A DNA stretch of 64,000 nt from Imperialibacter sp040222385 (GTDB lineage: Bacteria > Bacteroidota > Bacteroidia > Cytophagales > Cyclobacteriaceae). Numbering within the stretch: position 1 is the stretch's first letter; every line of letters begins with the position of its first letter. Both the position numbers and the translations under genes were made by a program. The stretch lies in contig NZ_JAVKDF010000027.1 in assembly GCF_040222385.1 (NCBI RefSeq), positions 1 to 64,000 of the forward strand. The letters run 5' to 3'. Below, piece by piece: positions 10,267 through 18,792 of the stretch. Below the pieces are notes generated by a model. It was given only the letters and a program-made list of their open reading frames with translations, did no database searches and had not been told where the DNA came from.

Positions 10267-10398
10267 CAAAATCATAGCTATCATCGACTTCATTTATAGC
10301 TATAATCCTTCCCAAACATAGCTATGTTTAGACCCAAAGATGGCTATGTTTGGGATGAATGTTAACTATGTTTAGGGTAAAACATAGCTATCTTTTTG
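10267..10398. repeat. Array of six palindrome-centred units with exact 22-base phasing
   Basis: Six contiguous 22-base units fill most of the gap between two convergent genes. Their palindrome centres fall at 10277.5, 10299.5, 10321.5, 10343.5, 10365.5 and 10387.5. Four units have the exact core ATAGCTAT; the fourth has ATGGCTAT and the fifth TTAACTAT. The third unit contains the perfect 16-base palindrome AAACATAGCTATGTTT. The outer parts of units 3 and 4 also agree (CCCAAA ... GTTT). Units touch each other, with no unique spacers, so this is not a CRISPR. It could be a protein-binding array, an interspersed intergenic element, or a structured 3' end for both genes. Confidence 0.85.
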
Positions 10399-10406
10399 GG
10401 CGAGCG

Positions 10407-12098
10407 CTATTTTGAAGTAAATCTCCTTACCGCCCAGGCGGCAACCAGGGCAGTTACAAAACCAAAGCCGACGGTCATCGGCCAGCCAAGGCCTTTGCTC
10501 TCCGGCTCTGTGACCACAAGTAACTGGTTGGTCGGCTGATTCAACAAAACTTGTCGTTCGCCACCCAGCCAAGTCACAATCACAGAGTCGGCTATTGAGT
10601 GGGTGCCCAAACCAAAGTGGGCGTGCAATGCATTCTGCGACAAATGGCTGGAACCTCCATCTATTTCCCTCATCATCTTTACTCCTCCTGCTACTACCTC
10701 CACCCTCGATCCGAGGCCATTTAATTCGGAGTCTGTTCCTTTAAGCGCAATCTTGAGCCAGTTGCCGCCCTTGCTATCGTTTCGAAAAAGTCTAGTGCGA
10801 GACTCCACCGGGAAGTCCAACACTGGTTTTTGGCTTACATACAAAATATCGAGGTCTCCGTCGTTGTCCATGTCGAACACCACCGACCCCCTGCCCACGC
10901 CGTAGTCGTTGAGGCCGAGCAAATGGGCCTTGTCGGTGAACGCCCCTTTGTCGTTTTCAAAAAAGAAGTTCGCCATGGGCACGTCGTTTGGATTGAGATC
11001 GCCATTGGTCACAAACAAATCCACGTCCATGTCATGATCAAAATCAGCAAAGTTGGCCCCCCAGCTGATGCTCACGAAGCCCATCCCAAGCTCCCGGGCC
11101 TTGTCAACAAATGGCTTACCAGGCCCCTGATTCACCATAAACCTGTTGAACCGAATATTGGTGACATAGTAGTCGAGCAGGCCATTGTTGTCATAGTCCC
11201 CAACGGCAATTCCCATCGAATTGATTTTCAAGTCCATGCCTGTTTCCTCGGCCACATCCACAAACTCGTCGTCGGGGTATTGGTTGTTCAGCAGCACGTC
11301 CGGCGTGGCTTTGTAGCCAAAGTCGTGGTTAACGACAATATCCGGGTCGTGATCGTTGTCATAGTCGGTAAAAACTCCACCAAAGCCAAAGCCTCTGAAT
11401 TTCAATCCATAGTCCTCATACTCATTAGCAAAGTATTTGCCCTCGTGGTTGACAAGCAGGTACCCCTCTGCTGTAGAGCTGGCATTCACAATCGTAGCGT
11501 CGTTGATAGCACTCAATTTTCCCTCATAGGCCAGGAAGTAGTTGCCGATGTAAATATCAGGAAAGCCATCCAGATTGAAGTCTCCAAAGCTGGCGCCAGT
11601 GCTAAATGACTGCAGGTCCTTTAGCCCGTATTCCTCAGTAGCATCCCGAAAGGTCGAGTTGCCGTTGTTAAGAAACAAAAGGTTCTCCGCCCGGGGAATT
11701 TGTTGCGAACTGTCTTTTAAAGTAATGGTCGTTACCAAAAGATCTACCCACCCGTCTCTGTTCACGTCGGCGCTTGCGGCTCCCTGGGTCACGTAAGCAC
11801 CCGTAACAACCAGACCGGATGAGGCGTAAACGTCCCTGAAAGTGCCGTCTCCGTTGTTCAGGTAAAGGCGATCAGTTTCCATTCCGCTGGTGATAAAAAA
11901 ATCATCCCAGCCGTCGTTGTTGAAATCAAACACACAAATACCTCCTCCAAACATCCCTTCATATACCACAAACTGATGATGGCCGATGCCAGCCTCGTCT
12001 GTTACGTCCTTGAAGCTCAGCTGAGCCTGTGCTGCAAAAGACGCCAGAGCAAGGCAAACCAACCAGATAACCTTCAAGTTATTTACTATTGTGTTCAC
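10407..12098 (-). CDS. CRTAC1-type protein: FG-GAP/VCBS repeats plus ASPIC/UnbV domain
   Basis: About 563 residues from the GTG at 12098, which lies 8 bases after the stop of the haloperoxidase gene; a TTG at 12122 (overlapping that gene) is an alternative. It has a signal peptide (cleavage near AAQAQ), then repeated DxNxDGxxD calcium-binding FG-GAP motifs (DFNNDGWDD, DVNRDGWVD, DYDNNGLLD, DFDHDMDVD, DMDNDGDLD) expected to fold as a beta-propeller, then an ASPIC/UnbV domain (LGSRVEVV ... HFGLGT ... VTWLGG) at about residues 450-525. The last 20 residues form a hydrophobic helix followed by RRFTSK, which suggests a membrane anchor. Third gene of a unit with the haloperoxidase. Molecular role of this family is not established. 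Confidence 0.88.
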   Translation of the reverse strand: MNTIVNNLKVIWLVCLALASFAAQAQLSFKDVTDEAGIGHHQFVVYEGMFGGGICVFDFNNDGWDDFFITSGMETDRLYLNNGDGTFRDVYASSGLVVTGAYVTQGAASADVNRDGWVDLLVTTITLKDSSQQIPRAENLLFLNNGNSTFRDATEEYGLKDLQSFSTGASFGDFNLDGFPDIYIGNYFLAYEGKLSAINDATIVNASSTAEGYLLVNHEGKYFANEYEDYGLKFRGFGFGGVFTDYDNDHDPDIVVNHDFGYKATPDVLLNNQYPDDEFVDVAEETGMDLKINSMGIAVGDYDNNGLLDYYVTNIRFNRFMVNQGPGKPFVDKARELGMGFVSISWGANFADFDHDMDVDLFVTNGDLNPNDVPMANFFFENDKGAFTDKAHLLGLNDYGVGRGSVVFDMDNDGDLDILYVSQKPVLDFPVESRTRLFRNDSKGGNWLKIALKGTDSELNGLGSRVEVVAGGVKMMREIDGGSSHLSQNALHAHFGLGTHSIADSVIVTWLGGERQVLLNQPTNQLLVVTEPESKGLGWPMTVGFGFVTALVAAWAVRRFTSK

Positions 12099-12106
12099 AG
12101 GCGACT

Positions 12107-13456
12107 CTATTCGTTTTTCCAAATCAGTGCATTCACATTCTCAGCGATTCTGGCCCCCTCAGTTAGCCCAACTTCATTGTCATAATGAGAATGGATGCCA
12201 CCATAAAACCTTGAGTTGGCAGTCTCCTCGGCAACCTCCCAAAACGAGTCAAAGCGACGTGGCTTAAAGTCCACGTTTCTAACTTCATCCCGCTTGCGAC
12301 CGACATGAGAACTGTCGGTAAATGAAAACCTCTCACCAAACTGATAAATGAGAATAGTGGCAGCGGTTCCGGCATTGGTAGCATGCCCCGATGGAAACGC
12401 AGGAAACGGAGGATCCGGCCAAAATGACACCCAGCCGGGCTCCACGTGGTGGTTAAGAAAACTTGACGGCCGTTCCGACACATGCTCGTACTTCCACTTC
12501 CAGCATTCAATGAATGCGTCGGCTACAGCAATACCCATTTTGGCGTAGGTTTCAGCGCATTTGATCAGTTCGGGGTTTTTAGCCTTGATCACCGCAGTAG
12601 CTATATAATAAGAGTGCCCAGGTGGCGTGAATGTATCGGCCGGATCGTCGCCCCACCATAGTGCCGCTTCCTTTTCCTCCTGTGTCAGCGCTTTGTCCTT
12701 TTCGTATACCTCTATGAATTGTGTGTAGTAGGGAGAGCCCGGTGTTGTATCGTGCGGAATCAATTCTGGGGTCGGAATAAGGCTGTTTTTTGCTACAAAG
12801 GTGCGATTATCACCCCAGTGTGGATGCAGTGGATAGTGGCTTATCGACTGTGCATACAATGGCGGCTCCCAGCGCCCTTCACCTGTGGGCAGCTTAAGAT
12901 TTTTATCGAAGTTTTTCAGGTAGCCCCGGTGCCCGCCGTCGGTTGTTGACCACTCAAAGATAGCGTCGGCCACACTTTTTCCGTACATGACCGAGCGGTC
13001 TGCTACTTCGCTGTCGACTTGGTCAGAAATCTGCTCAAAAAATAACGCCTCAAGAGAATCAACTTTTGATTTGTTTTCGTCGGAGGTCTGGTTATAAATG
13101 CGTTTGATGATAGATGCCTGTCCGGCATTGAGAGCAATGAGCCAATTATATTCCAGCCCTGTCTCGGGAATCGGCAATGCTTCCAAACCATTCAACTGAC
13201 CAGCCATGCTGTGATAAGACGGGTAGCCGTTCACAACGGACTCATACATCGTTAACCCTATATAGCCAAAGCACCGTGAGGCGTAAGTAGGTGAGTTGGA
13301 GGGAGTGTTTTTTGTAATGTAAATCGATAAATCGGCCCACCCCGTTGCCACTTCCTGCGGCGCAAAAACTTTCTTATTACCGGGGGTACAGGCAAAAGCA
13401 AATGTGATTATTGCTAAAAAGCAAAGTTTTAAAAATAGGTTATTCTTGCGCTCCAT
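12107..13456 (-). CDS. Vanadium-dependent haloperoxidase family protein (probable lipoprotein)
   Basis: 449 residues, in the PAP2/vanadium haloperoxidase superfamily. All three parts of the vanadate pocket are present: K-x6-RP (K322, R329), PSGH (residues 355-358) and SR-x5-H-x3-D (R416, H422, D426). In characterised enzymes the last His binds vanadate and the PSGH His assists catalysis. Such enzymes use peroxide to oxidise halide and halogenate organic compounds, but related acid phosphatases share the pocket, so the substrate is not certain. The N-terminus is a signal sequence ending FAFAC (C23), a weak lipobox, so it is probably exported and perhaps lipid-anchored. It sits between two CRTAC1-type genes, 16 bases after one and 8 before the other, which argues for one transcript and a shared job. 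Confidence 0.88.
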   Translation of the reverse strand: MERKNNLFLKLCFLAIITFAFACTPGNKKVFAPQEVATGWADLSIYITKNTPSNSPTYASRCFGYIGLTMYESVVNGYPSYHSMAGQLNGLEALPIPETGLEYNWLIALNAGQASIIKRIYNQTSDENKSKVDSLEALFFEQISDQVDSEVADRSVMYGKSVADAIFEWSTTDGGHRGYLKNFDKNLKLPTGEGRWEPPLYAQSISHYPLHPHWGDNRTFVAKNSLIPTPELIPHDTTPGSPYYTQFIEVYEKDKALTQEEKEAALWWGDDPADTFTPPGHSYYIATAVIKAKNPELIKCAETYAKMGIAVADAFIECWKWKYEHVSERPSSFLNHHVEPGWVSFWPDPPFPAFPSGHATNAGTAATILIYQFGERFSFTDSSHVGRKRDEVRNVDFKPRRFDSFWEVAEETANSRFYGGIHSHYDNEVGLTEGARIAENVNALIWKNE

Positions 13457-13472
13457 AAGTCTTCAATGGTTT

Positions 13473-16400
13473 TTAGTCATTAAAAGTATAAGCTTTCATT
13501 TTTCCCTGGCAAACCCCAAACAGCAGGAACTTGTCAACTTGCACTACGCTGCGCACATCGCCCTTCAGATTGAAACCAGAACCCGGCTGGCTCACATAGG
13601 CAAATTCACCATTTCCCTTGCCTTTGAACAGCGCACCGTAATTGGCGTCAAATTTCCCTACCCTCAGCTTGCTGTAGCTGTTGTTGCCACAAAGTAAAAT
13701 GTCTTTCTTTCCATCAGCGTCATAGTCGAACACGGTGATAGTGTGAACGGGTGAGTATTGCGCCTCGATGGGCAAAGCTTTCTCGATAAACTTGCCACCA
13801 GATTGCCGGATAAAGGCAGAGGTCTTGGCAAAGTTGGCCTGCATATGACCGGCATTCTCAATCTCTTCCGGCGAGAAAATGTCAGCCAACGTGACACCAG
13901 CATAGCTCTTATAACTATTGAATTTTCGGCGAAATGAGCTGAGCTGATCGAGCAACTCATCTCTGGTAGCACTTGGGTAGCTTTTGCCCTGCACGAAGTA
14001 GCAAAAAATGGGATCGACAGATCCGTTATTGTCAAAGTCGTCGAAGTAAATCTCTGCTGGCGTGGTTTCGGAGATGCCAAACTGCGTGTTTATTCCGAGG
14101 TTACCCACCAGCAAATCGGCAACCTCGTCACCGTTAATGTCTGCAACAGAGAGGGTATTCCACCACCCTTGGTATGGTTTGTCAAAGTACTTCTCCGTTG
14201 CAAGCAAAAAGCCATTGGCAGTATTTTCAAATACCGTGATGGGCATCCATTCACCCACAATGATTAAATCCTGCCTGCCGTCGCTGTTAATGTCAACCCA
14301 GGTGGCATCGGTCACCATACCCAATCTTTCGATGCCCGGTGCGAGCGAGGCTGTCTGATCAGAAAACTTACCTGCCCCGTTATTGATCAGCAGATAGCTT
14401 TGCGGAGCCTCCGGATACCTTCCGGGCACCACACGCCCCCCGACAAAAATATCATTGGATCCGTCTCCGTTCACGTCAGCCGCTGCCACAGTTGCATTGC
14501 TGCCGCCTACCTGGGGCAGGGCATCTTTGTCTTTTCTGAAATTGCCCTTTCCATCGTTTAAGTACAACCGATCCAGGAGTTCTACATTATTTGATGTGAA
14601 GGTGTGATAGCCTCCACTGGCCACATAAATATCAATATGGCCGTCATTGTTTGCGTCAAACATCACTGCATCTGCATCCATGCTGGCACTGTCAAGGACG
14701 AAAGCGGCCTGCGCACTTTTGCGAAAATTACCGCCTGCGCTTTGCAGCCACAATTCGCCTGGCTGACCTACGCCGCCTCCTACATATACGTCCTCAAGGC
14801 CATCGCCATTTATGTCACCTTTGGCCATAGCAGGCCCTCCAAAAGACAGCTGATTGATCAGAAGTGTTTGCCTTTTAAAGTCATTAGCAATAAGTGGCTT
14901 GTCGTGGTGATTGATTGGAGAGGCGGTCTCCACAAAAAGTGGTTTTATGGCTTTGGCCGGCATCGAAGCTTCCGAGGCATCGCTTTCCGACAAAGCCAAC
15001 ACCTGATTGCCTGCAATGTTGGCAAGCACCTGCGTCTTTCCTTCGGGCCATCGCACAATCAGCGTATCGACATTGGCAGCTTCCCCGAGTCCAAAATGAA
15101 GAACGGGCGACACAGACGACAGATAGCCCCTGGCAGTTATTTGCTCCACCGACTGCTGTTTGCCCTTGATGGAAACGGTCACTTTTGCGCCTAATCCCTG
15201 GGTGTTTGGCGTTTCGCCCAGGAGCTTGATGTCGAGGTAATGGTTGTCAGGGTCTTTGTCAGCTTCATTTCGATAAATAAATGCCGGCTGGTTGATATTG
15301 TTAACGATGATGTCGAGGTCGCCATCGTTATCAAGGTCCGCATACGCAGCGCCGTTGCTGTTGGAAGGCCGGTTCAATCCCCATGCTTGCGTCTGGTTAG
15401 TGAAATTCAGCCCATCAACGTTTGAAAAAATGTAGTTGACCACATTGGAAGCTGGCATGTGGCTGATGATTTCCAGCACATCCTCCCGCTGCAGTCTGCC
15501 CTTGCTCTTCACAAAGTCGTCCATGTATTTGATGAAATCCAGATTGGTATAGTCCCTGAAATACCCGTTGGTCACATGAAGATCTTTCCAGCCGTTGTTG
15601 TCAAAATCGGCCAGGAGGGCTGCCCAACTCCAGTCGGTATTGGAAATGCCCGCAATTTGCCCCACCTCGCTAAAAGTGGGGTTCCCTGTAAGGTCGTTTC
15701 CATTGCTCAACTGTAGCATGTTGCGCATGTACTGATAGTGAAAACCCGACCTGATATTCAATTCAAACTTGGAGTAGTTGTCAGGAGCGAGCAGCAGCTT
15801 CTGGCGAAAATTGTCTTCAGGCAGCATATCGAGCGTCACGATATCATTCCAGCCGTCGTTATTAATATCGGCCACATCGTTGCCCATCGAAAACTGACTG
15901 TTGTGACCCACGCTTTCCTTCAGCTTATCGGTAAAGGTTCCGTTTCCACTGTTTATGTAAAGGAAATCGGGAACTGCATAGTCGTTGGAAATATAGATAT
16001 CTGGCCAACCATCGTTGTTGATGTCGGAAATGCCAACGCCCAGCCCATATGTGAGTGCCGAGCTGCTGATGCCTGCCGTGGCAGTCACATCATCAAAATG
16101 GCCGTTGGTTTGCCTGAAAAGCCTTACTCCCCTCAGCTCATCGTCTACTTTTAAGATTTCGGCCGTCTTCACTTCATTGAGAACAGGCATGGAACTCGGG
16201 TTGTGGTTGAGCAACAATGCATCAAGGTCACCATCCCTGTCGTAGTCGAAAAAGTAAATCTGGTTGCTGTAGCCTGCACTGGCCAGTCCAAGCTCCTTCG
16301 CCTGGTCTTCGAACGTGGGCATTCCGTTAGCATCGTTGCCCACATTGATGAACAACTGGTTTTGCCGACTTTCTTCTTTCATTTGGCCCGAGTAAGAAAC

Positions 16401-16829
16401 ATGAATATCCAGCTTGCCATCGCCATTCACATCAGCCATGGCTACGCCCGTCTTCCAGGGCCCGGACCTTCCGCCAACGCCCGCCTCAGTAGTAATGTCT
16501 TTGAAGCGCATACCTCCCTCATTCAGGTAAAGCTTGCTTTCTCCCATATTAGAGGTGAAATAAAGGTCAATCAAGTCGTCACCATTGATGTCGCCCGCCG
16601 CTACGCCACCCCCGTTGTAGAAGTATTCGTACATGAGGATGTTGGTATTTAATCCTTCCTCAAGCTGGTTGGTAAAATTTACTCCTGTTTCCTGCTGGGG
16701 AAGCAATTTGAAGAGAGGGGGGCTGTCAAGCGTTATTGGCTCCCTTGCCTCCTCCTTTACTTCGTTTTTGCAGCCCTGGATTGCTACAGTAAAAATCGCC
16801 AATAGAAATAGAGTGGAGTTGTTAAGCAT
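13473..16829 (-). CDS. Large CRTAC1-type lipoprotein: two blocks of FG-GAP/VCBS repeats with a central ASPIC/UnbV domain
   Basis: 1118 residues. The signal sequence ends AIQGC, a good lipobox, so it should be lipid-anchored. The first half carries many FG-GAP motifs (DINGDDLIDLYF, DVNGDGKLDI, DYDRDGDLDA, DINNDGWPDI, DLDNDGDLDI), followed by an ASPIC/UnbV domain at about residues 550-620 (LGAKVTVSIKG ... HFGLGEAANVD), then a second propeller block (DINGDGLEDVYVGG, DVNGDGSNDIFVGG, DYDADGKKDI). The family name comes from vertebrate CRTAC1; the bacterial role is unknown, though calcium-dependent surface binding is likely. First gene of the haloperoxidase unit, separated from susD upstream by a terminator. 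Confidence 0.88.
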   Translation of the reverse strand: MLNNSTLFLLAIFTVAIQGCKNEVKEEAREPITLDSPPLFKLLPQQETGVNFTNQLEEGLNTNILMYEYFYNGGGVAAGDINGDDLIDLYFTSNMGESKLYLNEGGMRFKDITTEAGVGGRSGPWKTGVAMADVNGDGKLDIHVSYSGQMKEESRQNQLFINVGNDANGMPTFEDQAKELGLASAGYSNQIYFFDYDRDGDLDALLLNHNPSSMPVLNEVKTAEILKVDDELRGVRLFRQTNGHFDDVTATAGISSSALTYGLGVGISDINNDGWPDIYISNDYAVPDFLYINSGNGTFTDKLKESVGHNSQFSMGNDVADINNDGWNDIVTLDMLPEDNFRQKLLLAPDNYSKFELNIRSGFHYQYMRNMLQLSNGNDLTGNPTFSEVGQIAGISNTDWSWAALLADFDNNGWKDLHVTNGYFRDYTNLDFIKYMDDFVKSKGRLQREDVLEIISHMPASNVVNYIFSNVDGLNFTNQTQAWGLNRPSNSNGAAYADLDNDGDLDIIVNNINQPAFIYRNEADKDPDNHYLDIKLLGETPNTQGLGAKVTVSIKGKQQSVEQITARGYLSSVSPVLHFGLGEAANVDTLIVRWPEGKTQVLANIAGNQVLALSESDASEASMPAKAIKPLFVETASPINHHDKPLIANDFKRQTLLINQLSFGGPAMAKGDINGDGLEDVYVGGGVGQPGELWLQSAGGNFRKSAQAAFVLDSASMDADAVMFDANNDGHIDIYVASGGYHTFTSNNVELLDRLYLNDGKGNFRKDKDALPQVGGSNATVAAADVNGDGSNDIFVGGRVVPGRYPEAPQSYLLINNGAGKFSDQTASLAPGIERLGMVTDATWVDINSDGRQDLIIVGEWMPITVFENTANGFLLATEKYFDKPYQGWWNTLSVADINGDEVADLLVGNLGINTQFGISETTPAEIYFDDFDNNGSVDPIFCYFVQGKSYPSATRDELLDQLSSFRRKFNSYKSYAGVTLADIFSPEEIENAGHMQANFAKTSAFIRQSGGKFIEKALPIEAQYSPVHTITVFDYDADGKKDILLCGNNSYSKLRVGKFDANYGALFKGKGNGEFAYVSQPGSGFNLKGDVRSVVQVDKFLLFGVCQGKMKAYTFND

Positions 16830-16845
16830 GTGGATCGGTCTTAAA

Positions 16846-16853
16846 CAAAAATA
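16846..16853 (-). promoter_or_regulatory. Candidate -7 box (TATTTTTG) for the CRTAC1/haloperoxidase unit
   Basis: On the minus strand TATTTTTG fits the Bacteroidota -7 consensus TAnnTTTG and lies 16 bases before the start codon at 16829, just after the susD terminator. No convincing -33 TTG was found, so this is a weak call. Confidence 0.35.
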
Positions 16854-16854
16854 T

Positions 16855-16890
16855 AAAAACCTACACCGAAATACTCCGGCATAGGTTTTT
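16855..16890 (-). terminator. Terminator after susD
   Basis: AAAAACCTA (16855-16863) pairs perfectly with TAGGTTTTT (16882-16890), with an inner CCG/CGG stem (16866-16868 with 16877-16879). On the minus strand the 3' arm ends in five T. It lies 28 bases after the susD stop, so the susC-susD transcript probably ends here and the next three genes have their own promoter, or are reached by read-through. Confidence 0.75.
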
Positions 16891-16917
16891 AAAACTTAGA
16901 TACAACTTACTGAAACT

Positions 16918-18792
16918 TTAGTATCCCGGATTCTGAACTAGTTTATCATTTCGGTTGATTTCTCCCCTGCTTATCGGGCGGAAATACATCTTATCCACCC
17001 AGGCACGGGTTTCATTTTCTGTATTGTCCTGCGGAGTATATGTGTAGTCATACACCGCCGGGTCGTAACGATACGGCACATGGGGTGTAGCCCCTGGTTT
17101 CAGGGTTGCCTCCACCTGGATGTCCTTGATACCCCTACCAAGCGTCGTTGGTGCAATCAACCACCTTCTGGCGTCATGATACCTGTGTTCCTCATAGGCA
17201 AGTTCTACCCGCCTTTCGTTCCGATACCGATCTCTCAGAGCATCACCTGTGTCGGTCACGGCTGGCATGCCTACTCTGAAACGTATTTTGTTGAGCCAGT
17301 TCCTGGCTTCAGCCTCATCACCCAACTCTATAGACGCTTCAATATAGTTTAGCACCATTTCGGTGTACCTGATAAATGGCCATGGAACTACCTGAGCACC
17401 AGACTGGTTGTCAACCACTGCCGGATCAGAATCGATAAACTTTCTTACGTAGTAGTGAGTACGGCTACCATTCCAGTTCTCGATTGGAGACTCTCTGGTA
17501 TCCACTCCGTTGATAATTCCACCATCACCATCATCATAGTAACCTGTCTGAATCTGATCCACCGGGTCAATGCCGGCTACGTCGGATGGTCTCGGCTTCC
17601 AGCCCGCTCCGTCGTACAAAACAGTGGCATACAATCTCGGGTCACGGTCGTCGTAGGGAGCGCTTGCATGGGCAGCATTATTCCAGTCAAACTTAGAGCC
17701 GTCCATCATTTCATAGTCATCTACCAGCTGCTGAATTGGGGTGTTACCGGCCCAGTTGTGGTAGCCGTTCGGGCCATTATTGATGCCAAAATGGATGCCA
17801 CCCAGCGGCCAGTTGTTTTCGACAGTGTACAAAGGAGTCTGCGTTCTTTGGAAAAGAAGTTCCACTGCTGCACCCGCATCTGCCACGGCACTACCGCCAC
17901 CGTAAGAAAGGGCTACATAGTTCGCTTTTCCCTGATCAGCAGAAACAGGCGCAGTAAGGTCTAGTTTGTAACCGCTTCCTGCATCCATCACTGCTTTGGC
18001 CGCCGCTCTCGCCGCTGTCCATCTGGCAGTTTGATCTCCACTGGTATAACCATGAAGATCCGTAAGCCCTGATACGGAAGCAGAGGCTGTTGGAATATCA
18101 TGCAAATCGCTGGCAGCATAGAGCAACACCCTGGCCTTTAAAGCCATCGAAGCAATTTTAGATGTTCTTCCGGGTGTTTCTGGCTTGCCATCAAGCAGTG
18201 TAACCGCTTGGTTGAGATCGCCTACAATGAAGTCAACACACTCACCAAAGGTATTTCTGGCAATAGTATAGTCCTCGTCTAGCCCGTAAGGCTTGTCCAC
18301 GATAGGAACCCCACCGTAAAATCTCAGCAATTGATGGTAATAGTAGGCTCTCAAAAAGTACGCTTCTCCAAGGAGCCTGTCTCTCAAATCATCATCATCG
18401 AATGTAGAGTTTGGGAGGTTTTCAATCGCCACATTTGCCTTTCTGATGGCCAGGTACATACTGTTCCACTCGTAGGTAGGACTCATCCAGGCCAGGTTGG
18501 CAGGACTTTCCGCCCCCTGTGTGAATGGATCAATATTCCTTCCGGCGTGGGTAAACATCGCCTCATCAGTGTAGGCTGCAAGCATTTGCTCTTCAAATCC
18601 GCCATATCCCAGAGAAGAATAGACGTTGTAAACAAACGCCTCGGATAAAGCTCCATCACTCCATGTAAGGTCACTGGAAATTCTGTCTAGCGGTTCGGTA
18701 TTCAAGAAATCGGTGTTGCAGGCCATTGGAAGCATCATGCCCACAGCAAACACCCATATTGTTATCGTTATTCTTTTCATCATCATTCTCAT
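16918..18792 (-). CDS. susD: SusD/RagB-family outer-membrane nutrient-binding lipoprotein
   Basis: 624 residues. The signal sequence ends LPMAC followed by NTDFLNTEPLDRIS, the usual lipoprotein start of SusD proteins. Typical SusD features follow: an N-terminal TPR-like helical region with LLGEAYFLRAYYYHQLLRFYGGVPIV, and a C-terminal NYIEASIELGDEAEA ... RDRYRNERRVELAYEEHRYHDARRW block near the end. SusD proteins sit on the cell surface as a lid on their SusC partner and capture the substrate. The start codon shares one base with the susC stop (TAATG), so the two are translationally coupled. Substrate not predictable from sequence; no glycoside hydrolase is encoded nearby, so it need not be a glycan. 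Confidence 0.95.
   Translation of the reverse strand: MRMMMKRITITIWVFAVGMMLPMACNTDFLNTEPLDRISSDLTWSDGALSEAFVYNVYSSLGYGGFEEQMLAAYTDEAMFTHAGRNIDPFTQGAESPANLAWMSPTYEWNSMYLAIRKANVAIENLPNSTFDDDDLRDRLLGEAYFLRAYYYHQLLRFYGGVPIVDKPYGLDEDYTIARNTFGECVDFIVGDLNQAVTLLDGKPETPGRTSKIASMALKARVLLYAASDLHDIPTASASVSGLTDLHGYTSGDQTARWTAARAAAKAVMDAGSGYKLDLTAPVSADQGKANYVALSYGGGSAVADAGAAVELLFQRTQTPLYTVENNWPLGGIHFGINNGPNGYHNWAGNTPIQQLVDDYEMMDGSKFDWNNAAHASAPYDDRDPRLYATVLYDGAGWKPRPSDVAGIDPVDQIQTGYYDDGDGGIINGVDTRESPIENWNGSRTHYYVRKFIDSDPAVVDNQSGAQVVPWPFIRYTEMVLNYIEASIELGDEAEARNWLNKIRFRVGMPAVTDTGDALRDRYRNERRVELAYEEHRYHDARRWLIAPTTLGRGIKDIQVEATLKPGATPHVPYRYDPAVYDYTYTPQDNTENETRAWVDKMYFRPISRGEINRNDKLVQNPGY

Noticed and set aside
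10267..10398. Repeat array read as a CRISPR
   Set aside because: The 22-base units abut each other with no unique spacers and no cas gene is present.
10830..11609. 259-codon open frame on the plus strand
   Set aside because: It is antisense to the FG-GAP repeats of the CRTAC1-type gene; repeated Asp/Asn-Gly codons leave the opposite strand open. The translation is rich in Val/His/Ile with no domain.
13404..16652. Several plus-strand open frames (for example 14604-15194 and 15738-16154)
   Set aside because: Shadows of the 1118-residue FG-GAP protein, with no start context or family features.
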